In this document: positions 44,660 to 52,972 of the stretch, in pieces
How positions within the stretch are numbered: position 1 is the stretch's first letter
How the letters are laid out: each line of letters opens with the position of its first letter
Assembly (NCBI RefSeq): GCF_000092865.1
Contig: NC_014151.1
Location: forward strand, 3,038,001-3,102,000
DNA length: 64,000 bases
Direction of reading: 5' to 3'
Origin: Cellulomonas flavigena DSM 20109
Lineage (GTDB): Bacteria > Actinomycetota > Actinomycetes > Actinomycetales > Cellulomonadaceae
Program-made: the position numbers and the translations under genes
The notes under the pieces: generated by a model
Told to the model about the DNA's origin: nothing
The model's input: only the letters and a program-made list of their open reading frames with translations
Databases searched by the model: none

Positions 44660-47260
44660 GTGGGTCCCGGTGAGCTGCTCGAGGTGCTCCTCGCCGGTGG
44701 GCGACGGGCCGACCGGGCGACCCACGTGCGCGAGCTCCCGGCGCGGCCGGGGGTCCGCGCGGACTGGCCCGCGTGGGCCGACGCGGACCTGGTGCGCGGG
44801 TACCGGGCGCTGGGCGTCGAACGGCCCTGGGAACACCAGGTCGACGCGGCCGAGGCAGCGTGGTCGGGCCGGCACACCGTGCTCGCGACGTCCACCGGGT
44901 CCGGCAAGTCGCTGGCCTTCTGGCTGCCCGCGGTCTCGGCCGTGCGGCGTGGTGCCGTGGGGGCGCTGCTGGACCCGGGACGCATCGAGTCGGCGACGCG
45001 GCGCCCGACGGTGCTGTACCTGGGCCCGACGAAGGCGCTCGCAGCGGACCAGCTCGCGGGGCTCGAGCGTCTGCTGGCAGCGGCGGGGACGCGCGACGTG
45101 CGGGTCGCGACGTGCGACGGCGACACGTCGCGCGACGAGCGCCGCTGGGTGCGCGAGCACGCGGACGTCGTCCTCACCAACCCCGACTTCCTGCACTTCG
45201 CGCTGCTGCCCGCGCACACGTCGTGGTCGCGCGTGCTGTCGTCGCTGGCCTTCGTGGTCGTCGACGAGTGCCACGCGTTCCGCGGTGTGTTCGGCGCGCA
45301 CGTCGCGTTGGTGCTGCGCCGGCTGCGGCGCCTGGCCGCGGCGTACGATGCCGCGCCGGTGGTCGTGCTGGCGTCGGCCACGACCTCCGACCCGGCCGCG
45401 AGCGCCGCCCGTCTGCTGGGCGTCGAGCCCGGTGACGTGCACGCCGTCACGGCGGACACGTCGCCGGCCGGGCGCAGGACCGTCGTGCTGTGGCAGCCGC
45501 CGGAGCTGCCCAGTGGCGACGGGCCGTGGGCGTCGCTGCTGCCCGACGAGGACCCGTGGTCGACGGTGATCACCGTGCCGGCGAGCGACGGCGCGGCCCG
45601 CGCGCTCGCCGGGGCGGACGACAGCGGTACGCAGGACGCGGCCGGCGCCACGGACGGTGCCGGAGCGCCGGCGGGGCCGGCACCTGTCGCCGAGGGGTCG
45701 GGGCCGGTGGGCACGGGTGAGCGCCTCGTCGCGGTGCCCCGGGACCGTCCGCGACGCACGGCGACGGCGGAGGTCGCCGACCTGCTGGCGGACCTGGTCG
45801 CGGCCGGGGCCCGCGTGCTGGCGTTCACGCGGTCGCGGCGCGGCGCGGAGTCGGTCGCCGCGACGACGCGGGCCCACCTGGCGGAGGTCGACCCGACGCT
45901 GCCGTCGCTCGTGTCGTCGTACCGCGGCGGCTACCTGCCCGAGGAGCGGCGTGCCCTGGAGCGTGCCATCCGCGCCGGGCACCTGCGGGCCCTCGCGACG
46001 ACGAACGCGCTGGAGCTGGGCGTCGACATCTCGGGGCTCGACGCGGTGCTCATCGCCGGCTGGCCGGGAACACGTGTCTCGCTGTGGCAGCAGGCGGGCC
46101 GCGCCGGGCGGGCGGGCGCGGACGGCCTCGTCGTGCTCGTCTCGCGCGAGGACCCGCTCGACACGTACCTCGTGCACCACCCGGAGGCGGCGCTGGACGT
46201 GCCCGTCGAGGCCACCGTGTTCGACCCGGGCAACCCGTACGTGCTCGCGCCGCACCTGTGCGCGGCCGCCGCGGAGCGTCCGCTGCGCGCGGACGAGCTC
46301 GACCTGTTCGGCCCGCGGGCGCCCGAGCTGCTGGCCGAGCTCACCGCGCGCGGCATCCTGCGTCGCCGCTCGTCCGGCTGGTACTGGACGCACGCCGAGC
46401 CGGCGAGCCGCATGACGGACCTGCGCGGCGCCGGCGGCGACCCCGTGCGCGTCGTCGAGACGGCGACGGGCCGTCTGCTGGGCACCGTGGACGCCGCGTC
46501 GGCCGACGCGACCGTGCACCCCGGGGCCGTGTACGTGCACCTGGGCACGACGTACGTGGTCGACGAGCTGCACCTGCAGGACGGTGTCGCCCTGGCGACG
46601 CGACGGGCCGTCGACCACGGCACGTGGGCGCGCTGGGTGACCTCGACGACCGTCGTCGACGTCGAGCGCGAGGTCGCGTGGGGTCCGCTGACGTGGTCCT
46701 ACGGACAGGTGGACGTGACGACGCAGGTGATCGGGTACCAGCGGCGACGGCTCCCGGACCTGCAGGTGCTCTCGACGCACGACCTCGACCTGCCCGCGCG
46801 CACGCTGCGCACGACCGCCGTGTGGTGGACGACCCCGCCCGAGGTGCTGGCCGAGGCCGGTGTCACGCTCGAGGTCGCCCCGGGTGCGCTGCACGCCGCC
46901 GAGCACGCGTCGATCGGTCTGCTGCCCCTGCTCGCGACGTGCGACCGCTGGGACCTCGGCGGACTGTCGACGCTTCAGCACCCGGACACCGGGCAGGCGA
47001 CGGTGTTCGTCCACGACGGGCACCCCGGCGGTGCGGGGTTCGCCGAGCGCGGCTTCGAGCTGGGGCCGGTGTGGCTCACCGCGACGCGGGACGCGATCGC
47101 CGCCTGCCCGTGCGCGACGGGCTGCCCGGCGTGCGTCCAGTCCCCCAAGTGCGGCAACGGGAACGAGCCGCTCGACAAGGCCGGCGCCCTGCGCCTGCTG
47201 TCCACCGTCCTGCGCCACGCCGCGGACGCGCCGACGCCGGACGACCCCGCCGCGCGCTGA
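44660..47260 (+). CDS. DEAD/DEAH-box helicase, MrfA/Hrq1-like
   Basis: This 866-residue superfamily 2 helicase has Walker A STGSGKS, DECH box, SATT (motif III), LELGVDISGLDAV and QQAGRAGRAG (motif VI). The C-terminal DUF1998 domain has the four-cysteine cluster CPCATGCPACVQSPKCGNGNE. This matches the MrfA/YprA family that repairs mitomycin-type DNA damage in Bacillus. A loosely charged insert (about 300-370) is lineage-specific. CAGGAT lies 6 nt before the GTG start, suggesting leaderless translation. The partner exonuclease MrfB is not in the window. Confidence 0.92.
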   Translation: MGPGELLEVLLAGGRRADRATHVRELPARPGVRADWPAWADADLVRGYRALGVERPWEHQVDAAEAAWSGRHTVLATSTGSGKSLAFWLPAVSAVRRGAVGALLDPGRIESATRRPTVLYLGPTKALAADQLAGLERLLAAAGTRDVRVATCDGDTSRDERRWVREHADVVLTNPDFLHFALLPAHTSWSRVLSSLAFVVVDECHAFRGVFGAHVALVLRRLRRLAAAYDAAPVVVLASATTSDPAASAARLLGVEPGDVHAVTADTSPAGRRTVVLWQPPELPSGDGPWASLLPDEDPWSTVITVPASDGAARALAGADDSGTQDAAGATDGAGAPAGPAPVAEGSGPVGTGERLVAVPRDRPRRTATAEVADLLADLVAAGARVLAFTRSRRGAESVAATTRAHLAEVDPTLPSLVSSYRGGYLPEERRALERAIRAGHLRALATTNALELGVDISGLDAVLIAGWPGTRVSLWQQAGRAGRAGADGLVVLVSREDPLDTYLVHHPEAALDVPVEATVFDPGNPYVLAPHLCAAAAERPLRADELDLFGPRAPELLAELTARGILRRRSSGWYWTHAEPASRMTDLRGAGGDPVRVVETATGRLLGTVDAASADATVHPGAVYVHLGTTYVVDELHLQDGVALATRRAVDHGTWARWVTSTTVVDVEREVAWGPLTWSYGQVDVTTQVIGYQRRRLPDLQVLSTHDLDLPARTLRTTAVWWTTPPEVLAEAGVTLEVAPGALHAAEHASIGLLPLLATCDRWDLGGLSTLQHPDTGQATVFVHDGHPGGAGFAERGFELGPVWLTATRDAIAACPCATGCPACVQSPKCGNGNEPLDKAGALRLLSTVLRHAADAPTPDDPAAR

Positions 47261-47740
47261 CCTGGCCCGCACGTGCCCGGCACCCGTCGGACGCGTGGGA
47301 CGGGGCCGCCGCCCGCCGGTCGAGGAGCGCTGGCCCGCGCGCGCCACGTCGCGGCCCGTCCCGGCGGCACCGTCGACGCGCACGTGCACCGTGACGTCGC
47401 CGCTCGACCCGCGCACGCACGACGTCACGACCGCGCCGTTCCTGCCGGCCGCCTCGTCGGCCCGACCGCACGGGTCGGCGCCCCCGCCGGCCACGTGCTG
47501 CGCGGCCGCCAGCGCCGCGACGTCCGCGGCCAGCGCCGCGCGGACCGCGGTGACGTGCGCGGCGCCCACGACCGCCGTCGCCAGCACGAGCGACGACGCG
47601 ACCGCGACCACCGCCAGGACCAGCACGGTCCCCGACCCTGCATCCCGCGGGTGCGACCCCCCACCGCCGCGACGCGGCGCGGTGGTGCGTGACCGCGCTC
47701 GGCTGCGCAGGAGTCCCGCACCGGGAGGTGCCGCGCTCAC
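47261..47740 (-). CDS. TadE/TadG-like secreted protein (Rv3654c type), 3' end undefined
   Basis: The GTG at 47740 overlaps the upstream TadE-like stop (GTGA). The N-terminal 130 residues fit the Rv3654c-type family: a basic leader, GSGTVLVLAVVAVASSLVLATAVVGAAHVT, then AALAADVAALAAAQHVAGGGADPC and CVRGSSGDVTVHVRVDG. A normal end is expected near residue 140, but no stop occurs in any minus frame before the helicase gene. The reading frame then runs on antisense to the helicase for kilobases. The end given here is only the helicase boundary. The stop codon has probably been lost or shifted. Confidence 0.5.
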
Positions 47741-48132
47741 GGTTCCGCCCAGCTCGTCGCGGAGCCCTGTGCCCGTGCGCCGCCGAGGACCGACCAGCCG
47801 GTGAACGGCGTACTCACGGTGACGGTGACCCAGCCCTCGTCACGCGCGACGCGCACCTCACCCCGGTCGCCGAGCACGCGACGGGCCGCAGCGACGACCA
47901 CGTCGTCGGGCTCGCCGAGGGCCGCGACCCGGGCACCCGTGCGAGCGGCGTCGAGGCACGTCAGCCGCGCGACGGTGGCGGCCCCGGTCGCGAGGACCGC
48001 GACCAGCACCACGGCGACGGCGACCATGCCCACCGCGAGCTCGGCGGTGACGGCGCCGCGGTCGCTCACGTCGCCGAGGCGGAGCCGTCCGGCCCGCAGG
48101 ACGTCGCCCGGACCGCGGCGCCGACCGCTCAT
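47737..48132 (-). CDS. TadE-like pilus minor pilin
   Basis: This 131-residue protein has a basic N-terminus and then GAVTAELAVGMVAVAVVLVAVLATGAATVA. The Glu after the processing site and the long hydrophobic helix are typical of TadE-like pseudopilins. The remaining 75 residues form a small extracytoplasmic domain. The ATG at 48132 overlaps the pilin stop (ATGA). An inner GTG at 48069 would remove the basic leader. It is part of the Flp/Tad pilus set. Confidence 0.85.
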   Translation of the reverse strand: MSGRRRGPGDVLRAGRLRLGDVSDRGAVTAELAVGMVAVAVVLVAVLATGAATVARLTCLDAARTGARVAALGEPDDVVVAAARRVLGDRGEVRVARDEGWVTVTVSTPFTGWSVLGGARAQGSATSWAEP

Positions 48133-48431
48133 CCGCCGAGCGCCTGACGCACGATGCCGGACAGCAGGCCCTTCACCTCGTTGCCCTTGAGCACCACGAG
48201 CAGCAGGCCCGCGAACCCGACCGCGGCCAGCGTCGCGATCGCGTACTCCGCGGTCGCCATGCCCGCGTCGTGCGCCGCCGTCCGGGCAGCGCTGGTCCGC
48301 CCCCGTGCTGCGGCGACCACCGCTGCCACGCCGCCCGTCACCGCGCGCTCGGTGTGCGTGGGCGAGGCGGACCGGCCCGCCCTGTTCTTCCGTGTCTCGC
48401 CCTCGGTCTCGGCCCTCGTCACGTGTGCCAT
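48129..48431 (-). CDS. Flp-type pilin, DUF4244 family
   Basis: This 100-residue protein has a long basic leader of about 57 residues and then DAGMATAEYAIATLAAVGFAGLLLVVLKGNEVKGLLSGIVRQ, the DUF4244 signature. The leader-peptidase site Gly-Met and the Glu at mature position about 5 match class III (Flp) pilins. It should be the main pilus subunit. AGGAG lies 7 nt before the ATG at 48431. A bipartite element 100-145 bp upstream is shared with the other half of the tad locus. Confidence 0.87.
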   Translation of the reverse strand: MAHVTRAETEGETRKNRAGRSASPTHTERAVTGGVAAVVAAARGRTSAARTAAHDAGMATAEYAIATLAAVGFAGLLLVVLKGNEVKGLLSGIVRQALGG

Positions 48432-48675
48432 CGGTCGTCTCCTTCATCGCATCGGCCCGCCGGGCCGGGCACCGCTGTGGCGCCCGTGACGAGCCTCGGC
48501 GCCCGCCGCGTCGCCGTGGGCCGTGGCTCGGCGATCCGTGGACGAGGCACGCGAGAGAGGGGGCTGTGGTCGGCTCACCAGCGGGGACTGGCTACCGACG
48601 GGCGACGAGTACGGCCGGCGAGGCTCCTGTCCCGCTCCGTGACGCGGCGTCGTCACCTTCGCTAGGGTCCGGCAC
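48432..48675. promoter_or_regulatory. Pilin promoter region and start of the inserted gene
   Basis: This gap carries the bipartite tad element (48533-48577) on the pilin side and the TAGGGT -10 of the plus-strand hendecad gene at 48663-48668, which ends 7 nt before its GTG. No other coding frame is credible. Confidence 0.5.
48533..48577 (-). promoter_or_regulatory. Bipartite tad element, copy 1 (upstream of pilin)
   Basis: GATCCGTGGAC (48533-48543), 15 bp, then GGGGGCTGTGGTCGGCTCA (48559-48577), read on the plus strand. Copy 2 lies at 52838-52882 with the same spacing and 29 of 30 identical motif bases. Confidence 0.7.
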
Positions 48676-49344
48676 GTGACGCCGCTGCCGAGTCCGAGCC
48701 CGATCCACGTCGTCCTCCGGCAGGCGTCCAGCGGCACCGACTGGTGGACCCCGGGCGTCCTCGTGCCGTTGACCGTCGCCCTGGTCGCCCTGAGCGGCGT
48801 GGTGTGGTCCACCTGGCACAACGCGCGGGCGAGCCGGAAGGCCGAGGACAGACGCGCGCACGCGGCGATCGCCGCGGAGGATCGCCGCGCCGCCGCCGCC
48901 ATCGACGCCGAGAACCTCCGCCACGAGCACGCGATCGAGGCGGAGAACCTCCGCCACGAGCACGCGATCGAGGCCGCTCGGAAGGGGCGCGTGGTCGAGG
49001 CCCGGCACCAGTTCTACGTGGAGCTGGAGGCCGCACGGATCGCGCTCTCCGACGCGCTCGGCGCGATCCCGACGATGCGCTCGGAGTCGATCGATCCAGA
49101 GAGGCAGCAGCGCTTGAGGCAGGCCGTCGAGCAGTTCGCGGGTGTCCGAGCCACGGCAGGTCTGCACGCGAGCAGAGAGGTCGAGCGCGCGGCGGCGTTC
49201 GTCCAGGAAGCGGCCTCCCTGTTCACCATCGGTCAGCCGAGCGTGCCTCCGACCACCAAGCAGCGGACGCGGGAGGAGCACCTTCGGCAGAGGGTCGCGG
49301 AGCTGAGGGACAAGCTCCGGGCCGAGGTCGGGGTCGAGGACTGA
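48676..49344 (+). CDS. Membrane-anchored hendecad coiled-coil protein inserted in the tad locus
   Basis: This 222-residue protein has one transmembrane helix (about 27-46) and then four 11-residue repeats (56-99): AEDRRAHAAIA, AEDRRAAAAID and two exact AENLRHEHAIE copies encoded by a 33-bp tandem duplication. A charged helical domain follows (about 100-222). Eleven-residue periodicity suggests a right-handed coiled coil. The GTG lies 7 nt after TAGGGT, so it is probably leaderless. No family is recognised. It runs opposite to the tad genes on both sides. Confidence 0.75.
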   Translation: MTPLPSPSPIHVVLRQASSGTDWWTPGVLVPLTVALVALSGVVWSTWHNARASRKAEDRRAHAAIAAEDRRAAAAIDAENLRHEHAIEAENLRHEHAIEAARKGRVVEARHQFYVELEAARIALSDALGAIPTMRSESIDPERQQRLRQAVEQFAGVRATAGLHASREVERAAAFVQEAASLFTIGQPSVPPTTKQRTREEHLRQRVAELRDKLRAEVGVED

Positions 49345-49393
49345 GCACCTCGAGCAGGCAGGCGTGACAGCCTGCCCGCTGCGCGCACGACGC

Positions 49394-50101
49394 TCAGGGC
49401 ACGACCGCTCGGAGGTCACCGGCGAGACCGAGCACCACGGGGACCAGCCCGAGGAGCACGAACGCCGGCAGGAAGCACGCGCCGAGCGGGAGCGTGAGCC
49501 GCACACCGAGCGCCCCGGCGGCGGCGCGGACGTGCGCCCGGTGCTCGCGGCGTAGACCGGCAGCGGCGGCACGCAGCGCGGGGCGTGGTGAGGCTCCGGC
49601 GTCCCAGCCGCCGCGCAGCGCCCGCGCGAGCGCAGCGACCGACGGCGGGGCGCCCGCCCAGGCGGCGTCCCAGGGTGCGCCGAGGGCGAGCGCCGTCCCG
49701 GCGCGGGCGAGCGCGTCGCCGTCCGCGCCGCCGAGGTGCCGGCCCGTCACCGCGAGCGCGGTCGGCACCGGCGCGCCGCCACGGACGGCGGCCGCGCACA
49801 GTTCGAGCACGAACGCCGGGTCGAGGTCCCGATCGGTCCGGCGCGGACCGTGCCGTCGTCCCCGTACCGGGGCGTCACACCACCGCATCAGGGCACGCCA
49901 CGCGCCGGGCCGGCGGTACCCGGCAGCCTGCGGGGTCACCGGCCCGGGGGCCGCACCGGGGACCACGAGGTGCGTGCGCGGGGTGGGCCCTGCGCGCGGG
50001 TCCCCCCGACGTCGCGGCGCGCCGGGTCGTCGGACCACCCACGGCAGCGCTCCCAGCAGCACGCACGCGCCCACGACGACTCCCACCGCCACCGGGCTCA
50101 C
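49394..50101 (-). CDS. tadC: TadC-like type II secretion F family protein
   Basis: This 235-residue membrane protein has an N-terminal helix (VAVGVVVGACVLLGALPWVV), a cytoplasmic domain with LELCAAAVRGGAPVPTALAVTGRHLGG, and two C-terminal hydrophobic stretches ending LPAFVLLGLVPVVLGLAGDL. It is the inner-membrane platform of the Tad pilus machine. The GTG at 50101 overlaps the tadB stop. It would normally be followed by the pilin gene, but the hendecad gene intervenes on the other strand. Confidence 0.87.
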   Translation of the reverse strand: MSPVAVGVVVGACVLLGALPWVVRRPGAPRRRGDPRAGPTPRTHLVVPGAAPGPVTPQAAGYRRPGAWRALMRWCDAPVRGRRHGPRRTDRDLDPAFVLELCAAAVRGGAPVPTALAVTGRHLGGADGDALARAGTALALGAPWDAAWAGAPPSVAALARALRGGWDAGASPRPALRAAAAGLRREHRAHVRAAAGALGVRLTLPLGACFLPAFVLLGLVPVVLGLAGDLRAVVP

Positions 50102-50829
50102 GGCGCCGCGGCCCGGCGCAGCAGCGCCTGGACCCAGACCTGTCCGGCGACGAGCAGCCCGACACCCGTGACCGCCACCGCGCTGCCGAACCCGCCGTCG
50201 GTGAGCACGTCCCACGGCCGCGCGCCCATGCCCGCGCCCACGAGCAGGCCGAGCACGGGCAGCGCCGCGAGGACGCGCGCCGTCGCGCGCGGCCCGGCGA
50301 GCGCCGACTCCAGCTCGCCCGCCTGCTCGGCGTCGGCGGCGACGGCGTCCGCGAGGTGCTCGAGCACGTCGGCGAGCGGTGCGCCCGTCTCGGCGGCGAC
50401 GTGCGCGCCCGCGACGACCGCGCGGGCCCGGGCGCGCGTGGCCGACCGGTCGCCGACCACCGCGGTCAGCGCCTCGACGGCAGGCACGTCGCCGGTCACC
50501 GTCTGCCCCAGCACCGCACCCCACGCGGCGCCGGGCGGCGCACCGGCTCGGACGCGCGCGGAGACCGCGTGCAGGACGCTCGCGAGGTCCTCGGGCGCGG
50601 CACGCCGCCGACCTCCTGCCGCCCCGCGCGGTGCGCCCGACGATCCGCGGCCCGCGCCCGGACGTCCCGACGCCCCCGCGAGCCCGGACCTCGCCGAGCG
50701 TCCGACCACCGACGCTCGCCCGGGTCCTGTCATCCACCCCGGCCCGGCGACCACCCGCAGCCGACCCGCGGCCGGCGCCGGCAGCACCACGACGGCCACC
50801 GCCACCAGCACCCCGACGACGACGCTCAC
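50098..50829 (-). CDS. tadB: TadB-like type II secretion F family protein
   Basis: This 243-residue platform protein has an N-terminal hydrophobic helix (VSVVVGVLVAVAVVVLPAP), a basic Gly/Ala linker, the F-domain segment EDLASVLHAVSARVRAGAPPGAAWGAVLG with GAHVAAETGAPLADVLEHLADAV, and two C-terminal helices. It pairs with TadC at the base of the pilus. The GTG at 50829 overlaps the tadA stop by 4 bp. Confidence 0.87.
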   Translation of the reverse strand: MSVVVGVLVAVAVVVLPAPAAGRLRVVAGPGWMTGPGRASVVGRSARSGLAGASGRPGAGRGSSGAPRGAAGGRRRAAPEDLASVLHAVSARVRAGAPPGAAWGAVLGQTVTGDVPAVEALTAVVGDRSATRARARAVVAGAHVAAETGAPLADVLEHLADAVAADAEQAGELESALAGPRATARVLAALPVLGLLVGAGMGARPWDVLTDGGFGSAVAVTGVGLLVAGQVWVQALLRRAAAP

Positions 50830-52043
50830 GCCCCGACCTCGGTGCGTGCCGCGAGCCGCGCCCAGCCCTCGCCGGGCCGCACCCGACCGTCCTCCGCCAC
50901 GGCGACGGCGGTGACGACCCGCAGCCCGCCGTCGCCCACCCGTTCGACGACCCCGATCTCCGCGAGGTGCCGCCGCCCGGCGTCCGGGCCGTGCCGCACG
51001 CGTCGCACGTGCAGCACCGCGTCGACGGCACTGGCGGCCTGCGCCGCGACCGCCGCGCGGTCCATCCCCGCGAGGGCGGCCAGCGCCTCCAGCCGGGCGG
51101 GGACGTCGGCGGCCGTGTTGGCGTGCAGCGTCGCGCAGCCGCCCTCGTGGCCGGTGTTGAGCGCGGCGAGCACCTCGCGCACCTCGGCACCGCGGCACTC
51201 GCCCAGCACGATCCGGTCGGGTCGCATGCGCAGCGCCTGGCGCACGAGGTCCGCGAGGTCGACGCCGCCCGCGCCGTCGACGTTGGGCGGCCGGCTCGTC
51301 AGCCGCACGACGTGCGGGTGGTCGGCGACGAGCTCCCCGGCCTCCTCCACGAGCACGACGCGCTCGTCGTGCGGGACGAGCGACAGCAGCGCCGCGAGCA
51401 GGGTCGTCTTGCCCGCTCCGGTGGCGCCCGAGACCAGCACGTTGGCCCGCGACGTCACGATCCCGCGCAGCACGGGCTCGAGCGTGGGCGGTACCGCACC
51501 GGCCGCGACGAGCTCGGCCAGGGTGAACGCGCGCGGCCGCACGACGCGCAGGCTCATCACCGTGCACCCCTCGGCCAGCGGCGGCAGGACGGCGTGCAGA
51601 CGGGTGCCGTCGGGCAGGCGCGCGTCGACGGTGGGCGCGGCGTCGTCGAGCCGGCGGCCTGCCGCCGAGGCGAGGCGGACGGCGAGCGCGCGGACGTCGG
51701 CGGGGGTCCCCAGGTCCACGTCGACGCGCCGCAGAGCGCCGTCCCGTTCCACCCACACGTCGCGCGCGCCGTTGACCAGCACGTCCGTCACGGCCGGGTC
51801 GTCGAGCCAGGGCTGCAGAGGTCCGGCACCGAGCAGCGTGTCGGCGACGGCGCGCACCGTGGCCGCCAGCGGCTCGGGGCCGAGCAGCGTCCCGTGCGCG
51901 CGCAGGGCGGCGTCGACGAGCGCGGGCAGACCGTCGACCGCTGGGTGCGGGCGGGTGCGCAGCGCGTCGCGGACGTGCGCCACGACCTCGTCGGGCACGG
52001 ACCGGCGCGCCGGCGCCGCGCTGCGCCCGAGGAGGCCCGTCAC
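50826..52043 (-). CDS. tadA: TadA/CpaF-type pilus assembly ATPase
   Basis: This 405-residue secretion ATPase powers Flp pilus assembly. Walker A is SGATGAGKT (205-213), the Asp box is DERVVLVEEAGEL, Walker B is PDRIVLGECRGAE, and the His box is NTGHEGGCATLHAN. The N-terminal domain carries the usual DDPAVTDVLVNG block. GTG 52043 overlaps the stop of the upstream CpaE-like gene, which fixes the start. Confidence 0.93.
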   Translation of the reverse strand: MTGLLGRSAAPARRSVPDEVVAHVRDALRTRPHPAVDGLPALVDAALRAHGTLLGPEPLAATVRAVADTLLGAGPLQPWLDDPAVTDVLVNGARDVWVERDGALRRVDVDLGTPADVRALAVRLASAAGRRLDDAAPTVDARLPDGTRLHAVLPPLAEGCTVMSLRVVRPRAFTLAELVAAGAVPPTLEPVLRGIVTSRANVLVSGATGAGKTTLLAALLSLVPHDERVVLVEEAGELVADHPHVVRLTSRPPNVDGAGGVDLADLVRQALRMRPDRIVLGECRGAEVREVLAALNTGHEGGCATLHANTAADVPARLEALAALAGMDRAAVAAQAASAVDAVLHVRRVRHGPDAGRRHLAEIGVVERVGDGGLRVVTAVAVAEDGRVRPGEGWARLAARTEVGA

Positions 52044-52750
52044 GAGCTCGTCCGCAGACGCCGCACGACCGCGTCCGCTGCTCGCGCGGCCGGCCCTCGC
52101 CCACCGGGGCCGATGCGTTCGGCACGGGCCGCCAGCGCGCGGTCGCGGCGAGCGGCGTGCCACACGTCGAGCCCGCTCGCCGCCGCCACGTCGCCGGCCC
52201 CGAGCGTCGTGCGGGCACCACGCTGGACCACGAGCCCGGCGGCGGTGCGGGCCTCGTCCAGCCGCGGCCGCAGCGCGAGCGCCCCGGCGACGCTGCGCAG
52301 GTCGGCACGGGCCGCGACGACAGTCGCCTCGCACGCGGCCAGCGGCGCGTCACCGTCGACGACGGTGCCGCGGTCGAGGTCGAGGACCAGCGCGCCGACC
52401 TCGCACGCGAGCGCGTGCAGCACGTCGACGCGCACCCCCGGGTCCACGGGCTCCGGTCGCGTGCGGTCCGCGGAGAGCACCGCGCACGCACCCCACCGCG
52501 GCAGCAGCGCGAGCACGTCCGCGCCGCGCACGTCACCACCGGCACCCCGCAGGTCCGGCCAGCGGGCACCGTCGACGTCCTCGACGCCCACGACCACGTC
52601 GAGCCCGCCGGCACCGCGGTCGAGGTCGACGAGCACCGTCGACGTCGTGCGGGACAGTCGTCGCGCCACCAGGGCGGCGAGCGTCGACGTCCCCACGCCA
52701 CCGGCCGCGCCGACCACTCCGACCACCACGGCCCTGCGTCCTTGCTGCAC
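52040..52750 (-). CDS. CpaE/Ssd-like P-loop protein of the tad operon
   Basis: This 236-residue ParA/MinD-like protein resembles the septum-site-determining Ssd type. The P-loop GAAGGVGTSTLAALVA (about 13-28) lacks the two signature lysines of active MinD-type ATPases, so nucleotide hydrolysis may be weak or lost. VLVDLDRGAGGLDVVVG and ALVLDLDRG follow as switch-like segments. It probably places the pilus machine in the cell. GGGGG precedes the GTG at 52750. It is the first gene of ssd-tadA-tadB-tadC. Confidence 0.82.
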   Translation of the reverse strand: MQQGRRAVVVGVVGAAGGVGTSTLAALVARRLSRTTSTVLVDLDRGAGGLDVVVGVEDVDGARWPDLRGAGGDVRGADVLALLPRWGACAVLSADRTRPEPVDPGVRVDVLHALACEVGALVLDLDRGTVVDGDAPLAACEATVVAARADLRSVAGALALRPRLDEARTAAGLVVQRGARTTLGAGDVAAASGLDVWHAARRDRALAARAERIGPGGRGPAARAADAVVRRLRTSS

Positions 52751-52972
52751 GCGTCCCCCTCGCCCCTCGATCCGTACGGGAGTCCCGTGGACCCGACCCT
52801 GCAGCACCCCGCAGGCCCAAGACCCGCGGTCGGACCAGATCTGTGGACCGACCCGCCGCCACGGGGGGCTGTGGTCGGCTCAGAGGGTCGAGGGACCGCC
52901 GACCGGGCGACCGTGCCACCGTCGGGGGACGGCGCAACACGCCCGTCACCGACGCCGCCTACAGTCCCGGGC
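52751..52972. promoter_or_regulatory. Divergent promoter region, tad operon/acetamidase
   Basis: This gap contains copy 2 of the bipartite tad element, a dyad GGTCGG/CCGACC at 52828-52853 centred on AGATCT, and a TACAGT -10 (52960-52965) that ends 7 nt before the acetamidase ATG. No gene was seen in it. Confidence 0.5.
52838..52882 (-). promoter_or_regulatory. Bipartite tad element, copy 2 (upstream of ssd-tadABC)
   Basis: GATCTGTGGAC (52838-52848), 15 bp, then GGGGGCTGTGGTCGGCTCA (52864-52882). It lies 114 bp upstream of the operon start on the GGGGG side, against 128 bp for copy 1. Confidence 0.7.

Noticed and set aside
42011-47740. A continuous open frame of about 1,909 codons on the minus strand
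   Set aside because: It joins the TadG-like N-terminus, the antisense strand of the helicase gene, an out-of-frame stretch of pxpA and the real pxpBC. High GC content leaves antisense frames open. Only the two ends are protein-like.
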